From assembly GCF_049739465.1 (NCBI RefSeq), contig NZ_JBMHHY010000014.1, positions 124,001-188,000 on the forward strand: a stretch of 64,000 nt of DNA, written 5' to 3'. Under the pieces are notes generated by a model. The model did not search any database. It saw only the letters and a list, made by a program, of their open reading frames with translations, and was not told the origin of the DNA. Origin of the DNA: Embleya sp049739465. Lineage in GTDB: Bacteria; Actinomycetota; Actinomycetes; Streptomycetales; Streptomycetaceae. Numbering within the stretch: position 1 is the stretch's first letter; every line of letters starts with the position of its first letter. This document shows, piece by piece, positions 42,639-50,775 of this stretch. Position numbers and translations under genes: made by a program.

Positions 42639-43433
42639 TCAGAGCCCCTTCAGCATGCCCCCGTCGATGACGTAGTCGGCGCCCACGATGCTCGCGGCCC
42701 GCTCCGAGGCCAGGAACACCACCAGGTCGGCGATCTCGTGCGGCTCGGACATCCGACCGGTGAGCACCCCCATCGCCTGCGGCAGCACCTCGTCCAGGAA
42801 CGCCTGGGCGGTGGTGCCCGCCTCGGCGGCCATCAGGTCGGCGAACTGCCCGGGGTCGGTCCACAGCGGAGTACGGACCGGGCCGGGCGAGACGGTGTTC
42901 ACGCGCACTCCCTGTGGGCCGAACTCCTCGGCGAGCGACTTCGAGTAGGCGGTCAGTGCGGCCTTCGCGACCGAGTAGTGCACCACCGACCGGGCCGGCA
43001 CATGGGCGTTGACCGAGCCGATGTTGATCACTGCGCCGCCCCCGGCGGCCAGGATCGCGGGCATCGCGGCCCTGGTCGCGCGGATCGCGCTGAACAGGTT
43101 GATCTCGAGGATGCGCTGCCATTCGGCGTCCTCGACGTCGATGATCGAGGGTGTGGGCGCGCTCGCTCCGACGTTGTTGACCAGGATGTCCAGCCCGCCG
43201 TGCGCGTCGAGCGCGGTCTGGACCAGTTCGGCCGGGCCGTCCGGGTGGGCCAACTCGGCGGCCACCGGGAGGACGCCGAACTCCGCGCGCAGTTCGGCCA
43301 GTTCGGGGGAGACCCGGCGGCTGCCGGCGACCACCCGGGCGCCCTGCTCGGCGAAGCCGCGCACGATCGCCAGGCCGATGCCCTTGCTGCCGCCGGTGAC
43401 CACGACGACCTTGTTCTTCAGGTTCAAGTTCAT
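42639..43433 (-). CDS. Short-chain dehydrogenase/reductase
   Basis: The 264-residue classical SDR has VVVTGGSKGIGLAIVRGFAE, LDILVNNVGASAPTPS, INIGSVNAHVPARSVVHYSV (catalytic Ser and Tyr-x3-Lys, in YSVAKAAL) and a C-terminal SIVGADYVIDGGML. It uses NAD(P)H to oxidise or reduce a carbonyl in the cytosol. A 393-bp G-rich gene-free stretch lies upstream. The substrate is unknown. Confidence 0.9.
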   Translation of the reverse strand: MNLNLKNKVVVVTGGSKGIGLAIVRGFAEQGARVVAGSRRVSPELAELRAEFGVLPVAAELAHPDGPAELVQTALDAHGGLDILVNNVGASAPTPSIIDVEDAEWQRILEINLFSAIRATRAAMPAILAAGGGAVINIGSVNAHVPARSVVHYSVAKAALTAYSKSLAEEFGPQGVRVNTVSPGPVRTPLWTDPGQFADLMAAEAGTTAQAFLDEVLPQAMGVLTGRMSEPHEIADLVVFLASERAASIVGADYVIDGGMLKGL

Positions 43434-43826
43434 GGCTTAATTGTTGCGGCGCGGATAGATCACGTCTGGCGGAAATCCGCCGTCGCGTTCGGCGCGGCGG
43501 TGCGGGTGTGGGTGCGGCGCGGGGAGGGCGGCGCGGCGCAGAGCGGTGTGGCGCGGAGAGGGCGCGGGGCGGTGCGGGGGGGAGGGCAGGGCGTGCGGCG
43601 TGGCGCGGAGAGGGCGGCGCGCGGTGGCGCGGGAGGAGAGGGCGGTGCAGGGCGGTGCGCGCGGAGAGGGCGGCGCAGGGCGGTGTTGGGGGGCGGCGGC
43701 GTGCGTGCCGGGGCCTGTGTGGGTGGGAAGGTCGCCGCGAGGCGGCGGAAGCGCTGCGGCCGGTTGGCGGCCTGATTCGGACGGTGGTCGGGGAAGCGGA
43801 GGCGCAGCGGGCGAGGGGGTGTCGGA
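43434..43826. repeat. Gene-free stretch with degenerate G-rich repeats
   Basis: From about 43495 to 43770 the plus strand is almost all G and C with strong G excess, built of loosely repeated GGCGCGGAGAGGGCGG and GCGGTGCGGGGGGG-like blocks. No coding signal is convincing. It may form G-quadruplexes in the untranslated region between divergently ended genes (SDR start at 43433, nucleotidyltransferase end at 43827). Confidence 0.55.
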
Positions 43827-44591
43827 TCAGGTGGGTCGGCTTGCCGACAGTGCCGCGTCGAGAAGGGCGCGGGTTTCGGTGATCGCGGTGGGCAGGGTCG
43901 ACGGGGTCAAGCCGGCCGCGATCGTGTCCACCTCGCGCAGGCCGGCGTGGTCGAGCAGGGTCTTCTCGTTGGTCACCCACTCGCCGCGCCCGGCCGACAC
44001 CGCGTGCGCCGCCTCGCACGCCGCGCGCCCGATCGCGCCCGCGACATCGGTGACATGGCCCCGAGGGGCGTGCGCGTGCTCCGCGTAGGTCAGGGTCAGC
44101 CGGGCGTCGTCGCCCCACCGGGTGTGCGCCGCCCGGCGCAGCGCCGCCGGGTAGGACGGGCGCGGCAGGTCGCCGAACAACACCCGGTTGACCGCGAGTT
44201 CGGCGACCACCAGGTAGGTCGGCACCCCCGCGAGGTGGAACAACAGCCGCTCGATGCCGAAGCGACCCGCCCGCGCCTCGGCCAACTCCCGTTCCACCGC
44301 CGCGAGTTCGCGATAGTGCAGATCGACCGGACGATCCGCCACGGTCAACCACGCGCCGCCGTTGAACACCCCGCCGCCCCAGCCGCCGAACTCCGACACC
44401 TCGCCGGGCCAGCCGAGGCCGCGGACCGCGTCCGGGCCGAAGCCGTCCCCGTAGTAGACCGCGAAGTCCCAGTCGCTGTCCGGCCGGTGGGTGCCCTGGG
44501 CGCGCGACCCGCCGAGCGCGACGGCGGCGACCCCGGGCAGTGCGGCGAGCCGTTCGGTGACGAGCGTGGTGAAGGCGGTGTCTCCGATCAT
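43827..44591 (-). CDS. Nucleotidyltransferase domain protein
   Basis: The 254-residue protein has the polymerase-beta-like nucleotidyltransferase signature VALGGSRAQGTHRPDSDWDF (Gly-Ser, then Asp-x-Asp) early in the sequence. Later parts form an all-helical domain like those found in aminoglycoside-type or MNT-type enzymes. The target is unknown. A TAACCT -10 lies seven bases before the ATG. Confidence 0.83.
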   Translation of the reverse strand: MIGDTAFTTLVTERLAALPGVAAVALGGSRAQGTHRPDSDWDFAVYYGDGFGPDAVRGLGWPGEVSEFGGWGGGVFNGGAWLTVADRPVDLHYRELAAVERELAEARAGRFGIERLLFHLAGVPTYLVVAELAVNRVLFGDLPRPSYPAALRRAAHTRWGDDARLTLTYAEHAHAPRGHVTDVAGAIGRAACEAAHAVSAGRGEWVTNEKTLLDHAGLREVDTIAAGLTPSTLPTAITETRALLDAALSASRPT

Positions 44592-44598
44592 GGGGACG

Positions 44599-44604
44599 AG
44601 GTTA
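44599..44604 (-). promoter_or_regulatory. Leaderless -10 (TAACCT) of the nucleotidyltransferase gene
   Basis: TAACCT on the minus strand is seven bases before the ATG at 44591. Confidence 0.5.
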
Positions 44605-44627
44605 CAAGGCGCCGGCCGCGGGCCGGG

Positions 44628-45245
44628 TCAAGGCCGCAGGTAGCCGCGCGTGACCGCCTCGTCGATCAGCTCTCGGGTGTAGGCCCACAACGAGGGCGAG
44701 CCGTCCGCGATGGTGCTGCCCTGCTTGGCCAGTACCTCGGTGCGGGTGAGGTCGTACTCACGCCAGGTGCCGCCCTCGGTGTGGAAGTTGAGCAGGCACG
44801 GCTGGAACCGGTCGACCGCCTTGGCGAATCGTGCGTCGGGGGTCTCCCGGGCCTCGAACTCGGTCCACAGGGCCCGCAGTTCGGCGCCCTGCTCGGCGGG
44901 CAGCAGGCCGAAGATGCGGTCCGCGCCCTTTTCCTCGCGCTCGGCCTGGTCCGCCTCGGCGACGCGGTCGTAGTAGAAGGTGTCGCCCGCGTCGATCTCG
45001 ACCAGGTCGTGGATCAGCAACATGCGCATCACCCGCGAGACGTCCACGTCCGCCGCCGCGTGCTCGGCCAGGATCCCGGCCAGCATGGCCAGGTGCCACG
45101 AGTGCTCGGCGGTGTTCTCCCGTCGCGACGCGTCCGCGATCAGGTTGCGCCGGATCACGCCCTTGAGCCGGTCGATCTCCAGGACGAAGCCGAGCTGCGC
45201 GGCCAGGCGCGGGTCGGTGGGCGGGAAGGGCGGAACACCGGACAA
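44628..45245 (-). CDS. HD-domain phosphohydrolase (YfbR/HDDC2-like)
   Basis: This 205-residue protein has the HD-domain metal ligands in RRENTAEHSWHLAMLAGIL and MRMLLIHDLVEIDAGDTF and resembles 5'-deoxynucleotidases such as YfbR. It starts at TTG 45245, with GAGGAG six bases upstream. The substrate is probably a nucleoside monophosphate. It is followed by the nucleotidyltransferase, 36 bases away. Confidence 0.83.
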   Translation of the reverse strand: MSGVPPFPPTDPRLAAQLGFVLEIDRLKGVIRRNLIADASRRENTAEHSWHLAMLAGILAEHAAADVDVSRVMRMLLIHDLVEIDAGDTFYYDRVAEADQAEREEKGADRIFGLLPAEQGAELRALWTEFEARETPDARFAKAVDRFQPCLLNFHTEGGTWREYDLTRTEVLAKQGSTIADGSPSLWAYTRELIDEAVTRGYLRP

Positions 45246-45439
45246 GGGAACTCCTCGGTCGTACGGTCGGGCGGCGTCCGGATCGCATCACCGTTCCGCG
45301 AGCGCGGTGACCGGCGCATAACGGGTGTCGGCACGCGGCACGGTGGGGGCACGGACGCGTCCACGATATGCAATGCACTCCCGCCGAAGACCGCCCCGGT
45401 GGGCTCGACCACACCACGGGCCGGATCCTCGGTCCGGGT

Positions 45440-46207
45440 CTATCGAGCGTCGGCGGGCCGGTCGGCCGCGGCCAGGCCCTCGGGCACGATGTAGTCGCGG
45501 ATCAACCGCTCGGCGTCGCGCACCAGTGGCCGGAACACCTTGTACCGGGAGAGGGTGATCACCCGATTCACCATCGGCGTGGTGCGGGCGACGAACGCGC
45601 GCGTCTTGGCGCTGTCGGGGGTGCGGTCGTAGACCCAGAACAACACGATGCCCATCAGGTGCAGCCACAGCAGTTCGGGCAACAACTCGGCGAGTTCGTC
45701 GTCGATCCGCAACGACGAGCCGCGCAGCACGTCCGCGAAGAGCTCGGTGACCTGCTCGCGGATCGGATACGACTCGGCGGAGAACGGGCTGAGCGGGCTC
45801 TCCGGGTCGGCGGCGTTGCGGAAGAACTGCACGGCGAACGTGTGGTACGGCTCGGCCGTGTCCAGCCACGCGGTCAGCACCGCCTGGAGCCGGTCGCCGA
45901 AGTCGCGGACCCCGCGCAGGTCCTGCCGGGCACGGGCGATGTGCTCCTGGGTGACCCGGTCGTAGAAGCCGTGGATCAGGTGCTCTTTGGAGCCGAAGTA
46001 GTAGTAGGCGTTGCCGACCGAGACCCCGGACTCCTGGGCGATGGCCCGCATCGTGGTCTTGTCGTAGCCGCGTTCGCGGAACAGCCGCAGCGCGGTCTCC
46101 AGGATCAGAGACCGCGTCTGCTCGCTCTTGCCGGGCCGGCCGCCCCGGTCCCGCTTGGCGTCGTCGTCGGCCGGGTTCGCTGCTTCGGTGCCTGCCACGT
46201 GCTCCAC
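45440..46207 (-). CDS. TetR family regulator of the membrane protein/DUF393 operon
   Basis: The 255-residue protein has a TetR HTH (TRSLILETALRLFRERGYDK, then IAQESGVSVGNAYYYFGSKE) and a C-terminal ligand domain. Its start is uncertain; GTG 46207 lies 11 bases after the DUF393 gene, and ATG 46264 would overlap that gene. It is the last gene of a three-gene unit and probably binds the TTGAAC/GTTCAA palindromes upstream of the first gene. Confidence 0.82.
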   Translation of the reverse strand: MEHVAGTEAANPADDDAKRDRGGRPGKSEQTRSLILETALRLFRERGYDKTTMRAIAQESGVSVGNAYYYFGSKEHLIHGFYDRVTQEHIARARQDLRGVRDFGDRLQAVLTAWLDTAEPYHTFAVQFFRNAADPESPLSPFSAESYPIREQVTELFADVLRGSSLRIDDELAELLPELLWLHLMGIVLFWVYDRTPDSAKTRAFVARTTPMVNRVITLSRYKVFRPLVRDAERLIRDYIVPEGLAAADRPADAR

Positions 46208-46218
46208 GAGAGGCAAGG

Positions 46219-46734
46219 CTAATGGTCGAGTTCGCACCGCTCGGTACACGCGACGATCGTCCATGCTTCCCGGTAGGGATCGTGGTCCGTCTCCGGCGGC
46301 AGCGGATCGGCGCGGGTGACCGCCCGGATCCGGGCCGCGGCCAGTACGGCGGCCCGGGCCATCGGCATCCCCACCGGTGTGCCGAGCCGCCGGGACAACC
46401 GCCGGTAGCCGCGTAGCGCCCACAACACCGTCACCCACGCGGCGGCGCCGGTCCACACCTCCCCGGAGCCGCCCACCACGGTGATTTCGCGCACCGTCGC
46501 GGCATGGTCGAGCTCGGGGAATCGGTTGTGCGCCCGCGGCGAGTCGGCGGGCAGCAGGTCGACGGCGATCAGGGCCGGTTGCTGCGCGAGCCAACCGGAC
46601 AGCGCCCGACACAGCGGGCACTCTGCGTCGTAGAGGACGGTGATCCGGCGCAGCGGTTGCGGCGGGGCGGGGGCACCGCGCCGGGCCGTCCCCTCCGATC
46701 GGCCCGGCGCGGAGTTCTGCGGGGTGGCGGTCAT
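46219..46734 (-). CDS. DUF393 / thiol-disulfide oxidoreductase DCC family protein
   Basis: The 171-residue protein has the DCC-type motif RITVLYDAECPLCRALSGWL (Cys-x-x-Cys) and a C-terminal segment ending ERCELDH. Family members are putative thiol-disulfide oxidoreductases. It starts 4 bases after the membrane protein gene and precedes the TetR gene by 11 bases. Confidence 0.84.
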   Translation of the reverse strand: MTATPQNSAPGRSEGTARRGAPAPPQPLRRITVLYDAECPLCRALSGWLAQQPALIAVDLLPADSPRAHNRFPELDHAATVREITVVGGSGEVWTGAAAWVTVLWALRGYRRLSRRLGTPVGMPMARAAVLAAARIRAVTRADPLPPETDHDPYREAWTIVACTERCELDH

Positions 46735-46738
46735 CGGG

Positions 46739-47197
46739 TCAGACCCCGGGCGCCGGTCGGGTGTTGCCCTGGGGCGCGATCGGCGGACCCCAGTCCCGAG
46801 CGGCGACCTTCTGCGCCCGGCGGGCCCGGTTCGCGTCCGAGTCGATCTCGTCGGCGAGGCCGCGCTGCCGGATCCGGCTCAGCACGTAGACGTTGAGCAG
46901 GTGCAGGACCCCCAGTACGAGCAGCACGGTACCGAGCTTGACGGACAACGCCTCGACCGAGCCGCGGGTGTCCTCGACGGCGTCGCCGATCCGCAGGTAG
47001 AGCGCGACGAAGCCGAGGTTGACCAGGTAGAAGCCGACCACCAGGAGGTGGTTGACGGCGGCGGCGAGGTCGTCGCGGCCATGCAGGACGTCGTGCAGGA
47101 AGACCTGTCCGTTGCGGCTCAGCGTGCGGGCCACCCACACGGTGAGGCCGATGCTGACGAGCAGGTAGATGGCGTAGGTGACAACGGTCATATCCAT
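46739..47197 (-). CDS. Integral membrane protein (first gene of TetR-controlled operon)
   Basis: The 152-residue protein has three or four membrane helices (VVTYAIYLLVSIGLTVWVA, HLLVVGFYLVNLGFVALYL and LGTVLLVLGVLHLLNVYVLS) and a charged C-terminus. AAGGAG lies seven bases before the ATG at 47197. It heads an operon with DUF393 and TetR genes, below two palindromic operators. The family is not recognised. Confidence 0.78.
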   Translation of the reverse strand: MDMTVVTYAIYLLVSIGLTVWVARTLSRNGQVFLHDVLHGRDDLAAAVNHLLVVGFYLVNLGFVALYLRIGDAVEDTRGSVEALSVKLGTVLLVLGVLHLLNVYVLSRIRQRGLADEIDSDANRARRAQKVAARDWGPPIAPQGNTRPAPGV

Positions 47198-47209
47198 GAC
47201 CGGCTCCTT

Positions 47210-47225
47210 TTTGAACGTGTTCAAA
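47210..47225. promoter_or_regulatory. TetR-type palindrome TTTGAACGTGTTCAAA
   Basis: A 16-bp inverted repeat with half-sites TTTGAAC and GTTCAAA. It overlaps the leader just upstream of the membrane protein gene, a position that would block transcription when bound. Confidence 0.72.
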
Positions 47226-47256
47226 TCGAGCGACGCGAGTGACTCTAGACCTGTTT

Positions 47257-47270
47257 TTGAACGCGTTCAA
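47257..47270. promoter_or_regulatory. Second TetR-type palindrome TTGAACGCGTTCAA
   Basis: A perfect 14-bp palindrome sharing both half-sites with the one at 47210-47225; centres are 46 bp apart. Such TTGAAC/GTTCAA sites are typical of one class of TetR operators. It could also affect the plus-strand genes at 47291 and 47497. Confidence 0.72.
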
Positions 47271-47290
47271 GTTTGTTGTGGCGGGGGCTT

Positions 47291-47431
47291 GTGGAGGCGG
47301 ACGAGTACCTGCGCGCGGTCACCGCGGCGGAACCGGCCTGGGTGGGCGCGGTGTTGGCCGACCTGACGGCCGGCCGACCGACCTGGAGCCAGGAATCGCC
47401 GGCCGCGCTCGCCGAATCGTTCGCGGAGTAG
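47291..47431 (+). CDS. Possible small protein (46 residues) beside the palindromes
   Basis: A GTG start at 47291 gives a 46-residue high-GC3 frame (MEADEYLRAVTAAEPAWVGA and GRPTWSQESPAALAESFAE). It is just after the second palindrome. The Shine-Dalgarno is poor (GGGGG), and no family is recognised. It may be a real small protein or a gene remnant. Confidence 0.3.
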   Translation: MEADEYLRAVTAAEPAWVGAVLADLTAGRPTWSQESPAALAESFAE

Positions 47432-47483
47432 GCCCTCGGCGCGCCGTGGCCGGCTGCCTTGACCTGGACCGCGCTCCAGCTTT

Positions 47484-47489
47484 TAGCGT
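47484..47489 (+). promoter_or_regulatory. Leaderless -10 (TAGCGT) of the SDR gene
   Basis: TAGCGT is seven bases before the ATG at 47497, and no Shine-Dalgarno is present. Confidence 0.5.
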
Positions 47490-47496
47490 TGCCGAC

Positions 47497-48453
47497 ATGA
47501 CGACCACGCAACACCGAATCGGCAGCGGATTCGGCGCACACAGCACCACCGACGACGTGCTCGCCGGGATCGACCTCTCCGGCCGGACCGCCCTGGTCAC
47601 CGGCGGCTACTCGGGCCTGGGCCTGGCCACCACGCGCGCGTTGACCCGCGCCGGTGCGCACGTGATCGTGCCCGCGCGCCGGGCCGCCGCCGCCGAGTCC
47701 GCGCTGCGCGAGGTGCCCGGTACCGAGGTACACGAACTCGACCTCGCCGACCAGGAGAGCATCCGCGCCTTCGCCGCCGACCTGCTGCGCACCGCCCGCC
47801 CGCTCGACCTGCTGATCGCCAACGCCGGCGTGATGGCCTGCCCCGAGACCCGGATCGGCCCGGGCTGGGAGGCACACTTCGCGATCAACCACCTGGGCCA
47901 CTACGCGCTGGTCAACCGGCTGCTCCCGGCGCTGACCCCCGGCCGCGCCCGGGTGGTGGCGGTGGCCTCCTCGGGCCACTTCCTCTCCGGGATCCGCTGG
48001 GCCGACCCACACTTTCGCGACGGATACGACCGATGGGCGGCGTACGCGCAGTCCAAGACCGCCAACGCGCTGTTCGCCCGGCACCTGGACACCCTCGGCG
48101 CGAGCCGCGGACTGCACGCCTTCGCGCTGCACCCGGGCAGCATCCTCACCCCCCTGCAACGGCACATCCCCCGGGAGGAGCAAGTCGCCCAGGGCTGGCT
48201 GACCGCCGACGGCCGGCCGGCGCCCGGCTTCAAGACGCCGGCCCAGGGCGCGGCGACCACCGTATGGGCGGCGACCGCGCCGGTGCTCGACGCACACGGC
48301 GGGGCCTACCTCCAGGACTGCGACATCGCCGAACCGGCGACCTCCGACGACATGCTCGTGGGCGGCGTCAAACCGTGGGCGACGGATCCGGTCGACGCCG
48401 CCCGTCTGTGGCGGCTGTCCGCCGACCTCACCGGCCTGGACGCGTTCGGCTGA
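47497..48453 (+). CDS. SDR family oxidoreductase (retinol dehydrogenase-like)
   Basis: This 318-residue protein has the SDR motifs TALVTGGYSGLGLATTRAL, LDLLIANAGVMACPE, VVAVASSGHFLSG (catalytic Ser) and AAYAQSKTANALFARHL (Tyr-x3-Lys). It resembles bacterial retinol dehydrogenase-like SDRs with a C-terminal dimerisation segment. The start is set by a leaderless -10. The substrate is unknown. Confidence 0.9.
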   Translation: MTTTQHRIGSGFGAHSTTDDVLAGIDLSGRTALVTGGYSGLGLATTRALTRAGAHVIVPARRAAAAESALREVPGTEVHELDLADQESIRAFAADLLRTARPLDLLIANAGVMACPETRIGPGWEAHFAINHLGHYALVNRLLPALTPGRARVVAVASSGHFLSGIRWADPHFRDGYDRWAAYAQSKTANALFARHLDTLGASRGLHAFALHPGSILTPLQRHIPREEQVAQGWLTADGRPAPGFKTPAQGAATTVWAATAPVLDAHGGAYLQDCDIAEPATSDDMLVGGVKPWATDPVDAARLWRLSADLTGLDAFG

Positions 48454-48615
48454 TCGGACGTGCGGCCCGTCCCCGGGCGGGTCGTCGAACCCGTGCCGGG
48501 TCCGCGCCGTCCGGTATCCGCACTGCGGGCTCCTCGCGGCGCCCGCCGTGCCGGAGGAACAGCGGAAGGGGGCCACCGCGCGCTCACTTCGCCGGCATGC
48601 CGAGGCGCGACGGCA

Positions 48616-48653
48616 GACGCGCCGTCCGACCCGAGGGGGTCCGACGGCGCGTC
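48616..48653 (+). terminator. Hairpin terminator after the SDR gene
   Basis: GACGCGCCGTCCGACC (48616-48631) pairs with GGTCCGACGGCGCGTC (48638-48653) at 15 of 16 positions across a six-base loop. No U-tract follows, but the stem is strong. The rest of the 306-bp gap between the SDR and parvulin genes shows no gene. Confidence 0.6.
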
Positions 48654-48759
48654 CCGACCCACCGCCCCGGGCGCGGTCCGCGGGCCGCACCGCCGCGCGG
48701 CGGCCGTATCATCCAGCTGATCGACAACTCGGTGACCGCGCTCGGCCCGAGCGCGCCGG

Positions 48760-49101
48760 GTGGCGACGACCCCGGGAGCGACCTTGTCCGACACGCTGGA
48801 ATACCACGTCCTGCACATCGCGGTGGAGACGGAGAGCGAGGGGCGGGCGATCCTCGACGAACTCGCCCGGGATCCGGACCGGTTCGGCGATCTGGCCCGG
48901 AAACGGTCGAAGGACCCGCTGTCCGCGGCCAAGGGCGGCGACCTGGGCTGGGGACAGGAGGACGACTACGCCGAGGCGTTCGCCGCCGCGCTGGTCCGGC
49001 TGCGCCCGGGGCGGTTCAGCGACCTGGTCCCGTCCCAGTACGGCTTCCACATCATCAAACTCGCCGCCACCCGCCCGGCCCGGCACGTCGACGAGGACTG
49101 A
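48760..49101 (+). CDS. Parvulin-type peptidyl-prolyl isomerase
   Basis: This 113-residue single-domain parvulin has YHVLHIAVETESEGRAILDE, FGDLARKRSKDPLSAAKGGD, LGWGQEDD and FSDLVPSQYGFHIIKLAATR, the core of PpiC/SurA-type enzymes that isomerise peptidyl-proline bonds. No signal peptide is seen, so it is cytosolic. GTG 48760 is the annotated start, but TTG 48784, with GGGAG upstream, would give a shorter protein that still contains the whole domain. Confidence 0.85.
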   Translation: MATTPGATLSDTLEYHVLHIAVETESEGRAILDELARDPDRFGDLARKRSKDPLSAAKGGDLGWGQEDDYAEAFAAALVRLRPGRFSDLVPSQYGFHIIKLAATRPARHVDED

Positions 49102-49313
49102 GCGAGGCCCGATCCGCTCCGCGCGACGAACAACGCGCCCGGCCCGGCGTGCTCGGCGCGACGAACCATCCGCGGGCCCCGGTCCGCCGGGGGCTACCGA
49201 CCGGGCGCGGGGATGCATCCGAACCGCGGCGGCCCGCGTGCAAGGGGTAGGGGCGTCGCCGCCCGGCCGGAACCGTCCGGCGCGCGGCCGCCCGAGCGAA
49301 AGGGATACCCCGG

Positions 49314-50105
49314 ATGATTCGTAGTCGGCACACCCAGGACACCCGCCGCCCCCGCCCGGCCCGGGTCTTCGGCGCGGCGGCCGTCGCCCTCGCCACGCTC
49401 GCGATCTGCGCGCCCTCCGCGTCGGCCGTACGCAACGGCAGCACCGCGCCGGCCGGCGCCGCACCGTACGCGGTCGCGCTGTTCACCGCCGACGGACAAC
49501 AACTGTGCGGCGGCACCCTGGTGACCTCGACGAAGGTGCTCACCGCGGCGCACTGCGTCATGGACGTGGCCGACCCGACCGGCATCACGGTGGTCGCCGC
49601 ACGAGTGGACCTGACCACGTCGAACGGCAGCACCCGCAAGGTGACCAGGGCGCGCGTGCACCCGAGGTTCGTCGTCGGCACGCTGACCTACGACGCGGCC
49701 GTGCTGGAACTGAACCGGCCGCTGGCCGACAAGACGCTGCCGATCGCCGGTGCCAAGGACGACGCGCTCTACACGCTCGGCAGGAAGGCGACCGTCTACG
49801 GCTGGGGCAAGCGCGACGGCGGCGTGCCGACCACCCGGCAGCAACGCACCACGCTGGTGCTCTCGCCGCCGGCGGCGTGCGACCCGTACACCTTCCCCGG
49901 GGACACCACCGCGACCAAGGTGTGCGGTCTGCCGCCGGCCGACAACCCCGGCACCAGCGTCTGCAAGGGCGACTCGGGCGGCCCGCTGGTGGCCGGCGGC
50001 AAGCTGATCGGGATCGTCTCCTCGGGCAACATGTACTGCTCCGCCGAGCAGCCCCGATCGGTCTTCACCCGGGCGAGCGCGGTCACCGGGGAACTCGGCC
50101 TCTGA
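49314..50105 (+). CDS. Secreted trypsin-fold serine protease
   Basis: The 263-residue preprotein has an N-terminal signal peptide (VFGAAAVALATLAICAPSAS, probable cleavage after Ala38). The chymotrypsin-type triad is His80 (TAAHC), Asp127 (TYDAAVLEL) and Ser221 (GDSGGP). The residue six before the active Ser (Ser215) is Ser, not Asp as in trypsin, so a chymotrypsin- or elastase-like S1 pocket is likely. Six cysteines suggest disulfides. AAAGGG lies before the ATG. It is exported and probably degrades extracellular protein. Confidence 0.88.
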   Translation: MIRSRHTQDTRRPRPARVFGAAAVALATLAICAPSASAVRNGSTAPAGAAPYAVALFTADGQQLCGGTLVTSTKVLTAAHCVMDVADPTGITVVAARVDLTTSNGSTRKVTRARVHPRFVVGTLTYDAAVLELNRPLADKTLPIAGAKDDALYTLGRKATVYGWGKRDGGVPTTRQQRTTLVLSPPAACDPYTFPGDTTATKVCGLPPADNPGTSVCKGDSGGPLVAGGKLIGIVSSGNMYCSAEQPRSVFTRASAVTGELGL

Positions 50106-50167
50106 GCCGTCCCGGCCCTGCGCGGGCGTAGCGATTCGCCCGGGTCCGACCGGATTTCGGATCCCCT

Positions 50168-50201
50168 CGGGCCTGCCGCCGAACCGGTGGCAGGCCCGTT
50201 T
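50168..50201 (+). terminator. Intrinsic terminator after the protease gene
   Basis: CGGGCCTGCC (50168-50177) pairs perfectly with GGCAGGCCCG (50189-50198) across an 11-base loop and is followed by TTT. Confidence 0.7.
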
Positions 50202-50210
50202 GCCGACCCG

Positions 50211-50242
50211 CTATACACAGTGGGTATACCTAGTGCGTATAG
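50211..50242. promoter_or_regulatory. Symmetric PadR operator (CTATAC / GTATAC / GTATAG)
   Basis: CTATAC (50211), the palindrome GTATAC (50224) and GTATAG (50237) are spaced exactly 13 bp apart, and the outer two are inverted around the centre. It overlaps the -10 of the PadR gene. This regular arrangement strongly suggests PadR autoregulation. Confidence 0.75.
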
Positions 50243-50243
50243 T
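50238..50243 (+). promoter_or_regulatory. Leaderless -10 (TATAGT) of the PadR operon
   Basis: TATAGT is seven bases before the ATG at 50251, overlaps the operator at 50211-50242, and there is no Shine-Dalgarno. Confidence 0.55.
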
Positions 50244-50250
50244 GCGGGGC

Positions 50251-50775
50251 ATGTCAATCGGTCACACCCTGCTCGGGCTCCTGGAGTCCGGCCCCCGCCA
50301 TGGCTACGACCTCAAGCGCGGCTTCGACGAGCGCTTCGGCCGCGACCGCACGCTGGCCTACGGTCAGGTCTACTCGACCATGTCGCGGCTGCTGAAGAAC
50401 GGCCTCGTGGAGATAGACGGCCTCGAATCCGGCGGTGGTCCCGAGCGCAAGCGCTACGCGATCACCGACGCCGGCGTCACCGACGTCGAGCAGTGGCTCG
50501 GCCGGCCGGAGAAGCCCGAGCCCTACCTCCAGTCGACGCTCTACACCAAGGTCGTGCTCGCGCTGCTGACCGGTCGCGACGCCGCCGACATCCTGGACAC
50601 CCAACGTGCCGAGCACCTGGGCATGATGCGCGAGCTCACCCGCCGCAAGATCGACGGCGACCTCAGCGACCGCCTGATCTGCGACCACGCGCTGTTCCAC
50701 CTCGAGGCGGACCTGCGCTGGCTCGAACTGACCGCCGCCCGCCTCGGCGAACTCACCCGGGAGGTCCGCAAGTGA
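50251..50775 (+). CDS. PadR family transcriptional regulator
   Basis: The 174-residue protein starts SIGHTLLGLLESGPRHGYDL, with the winged-helix continuing in YSTMSRLLKNGLVEIDGL and ERKRYAITDAGV. It has a C-terminal helical dimerisation domain. The start rests on the leaderless -10 (an ATG 17 codons earlier lies within the operator). Its stop overlaps the ABC ATPase start (GTGA), and the symmetric operator lies upstream. Confidence 0.9.
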   Translation: MSIGHTLLGLLESGPRHGYDLKRGFDERFGRDRTLAYGQVYSTMSRLLKNGLVEIDGLESGGGPERKRYAITDAGVTDVEQWLGRPEKPEPYLQSTLYTKVVLALLTGRDAADILDTQRAEHLGMMRELTRRKIDGDLSDRLICDHALFHLEADLRWLELTAARLGELTREVRK

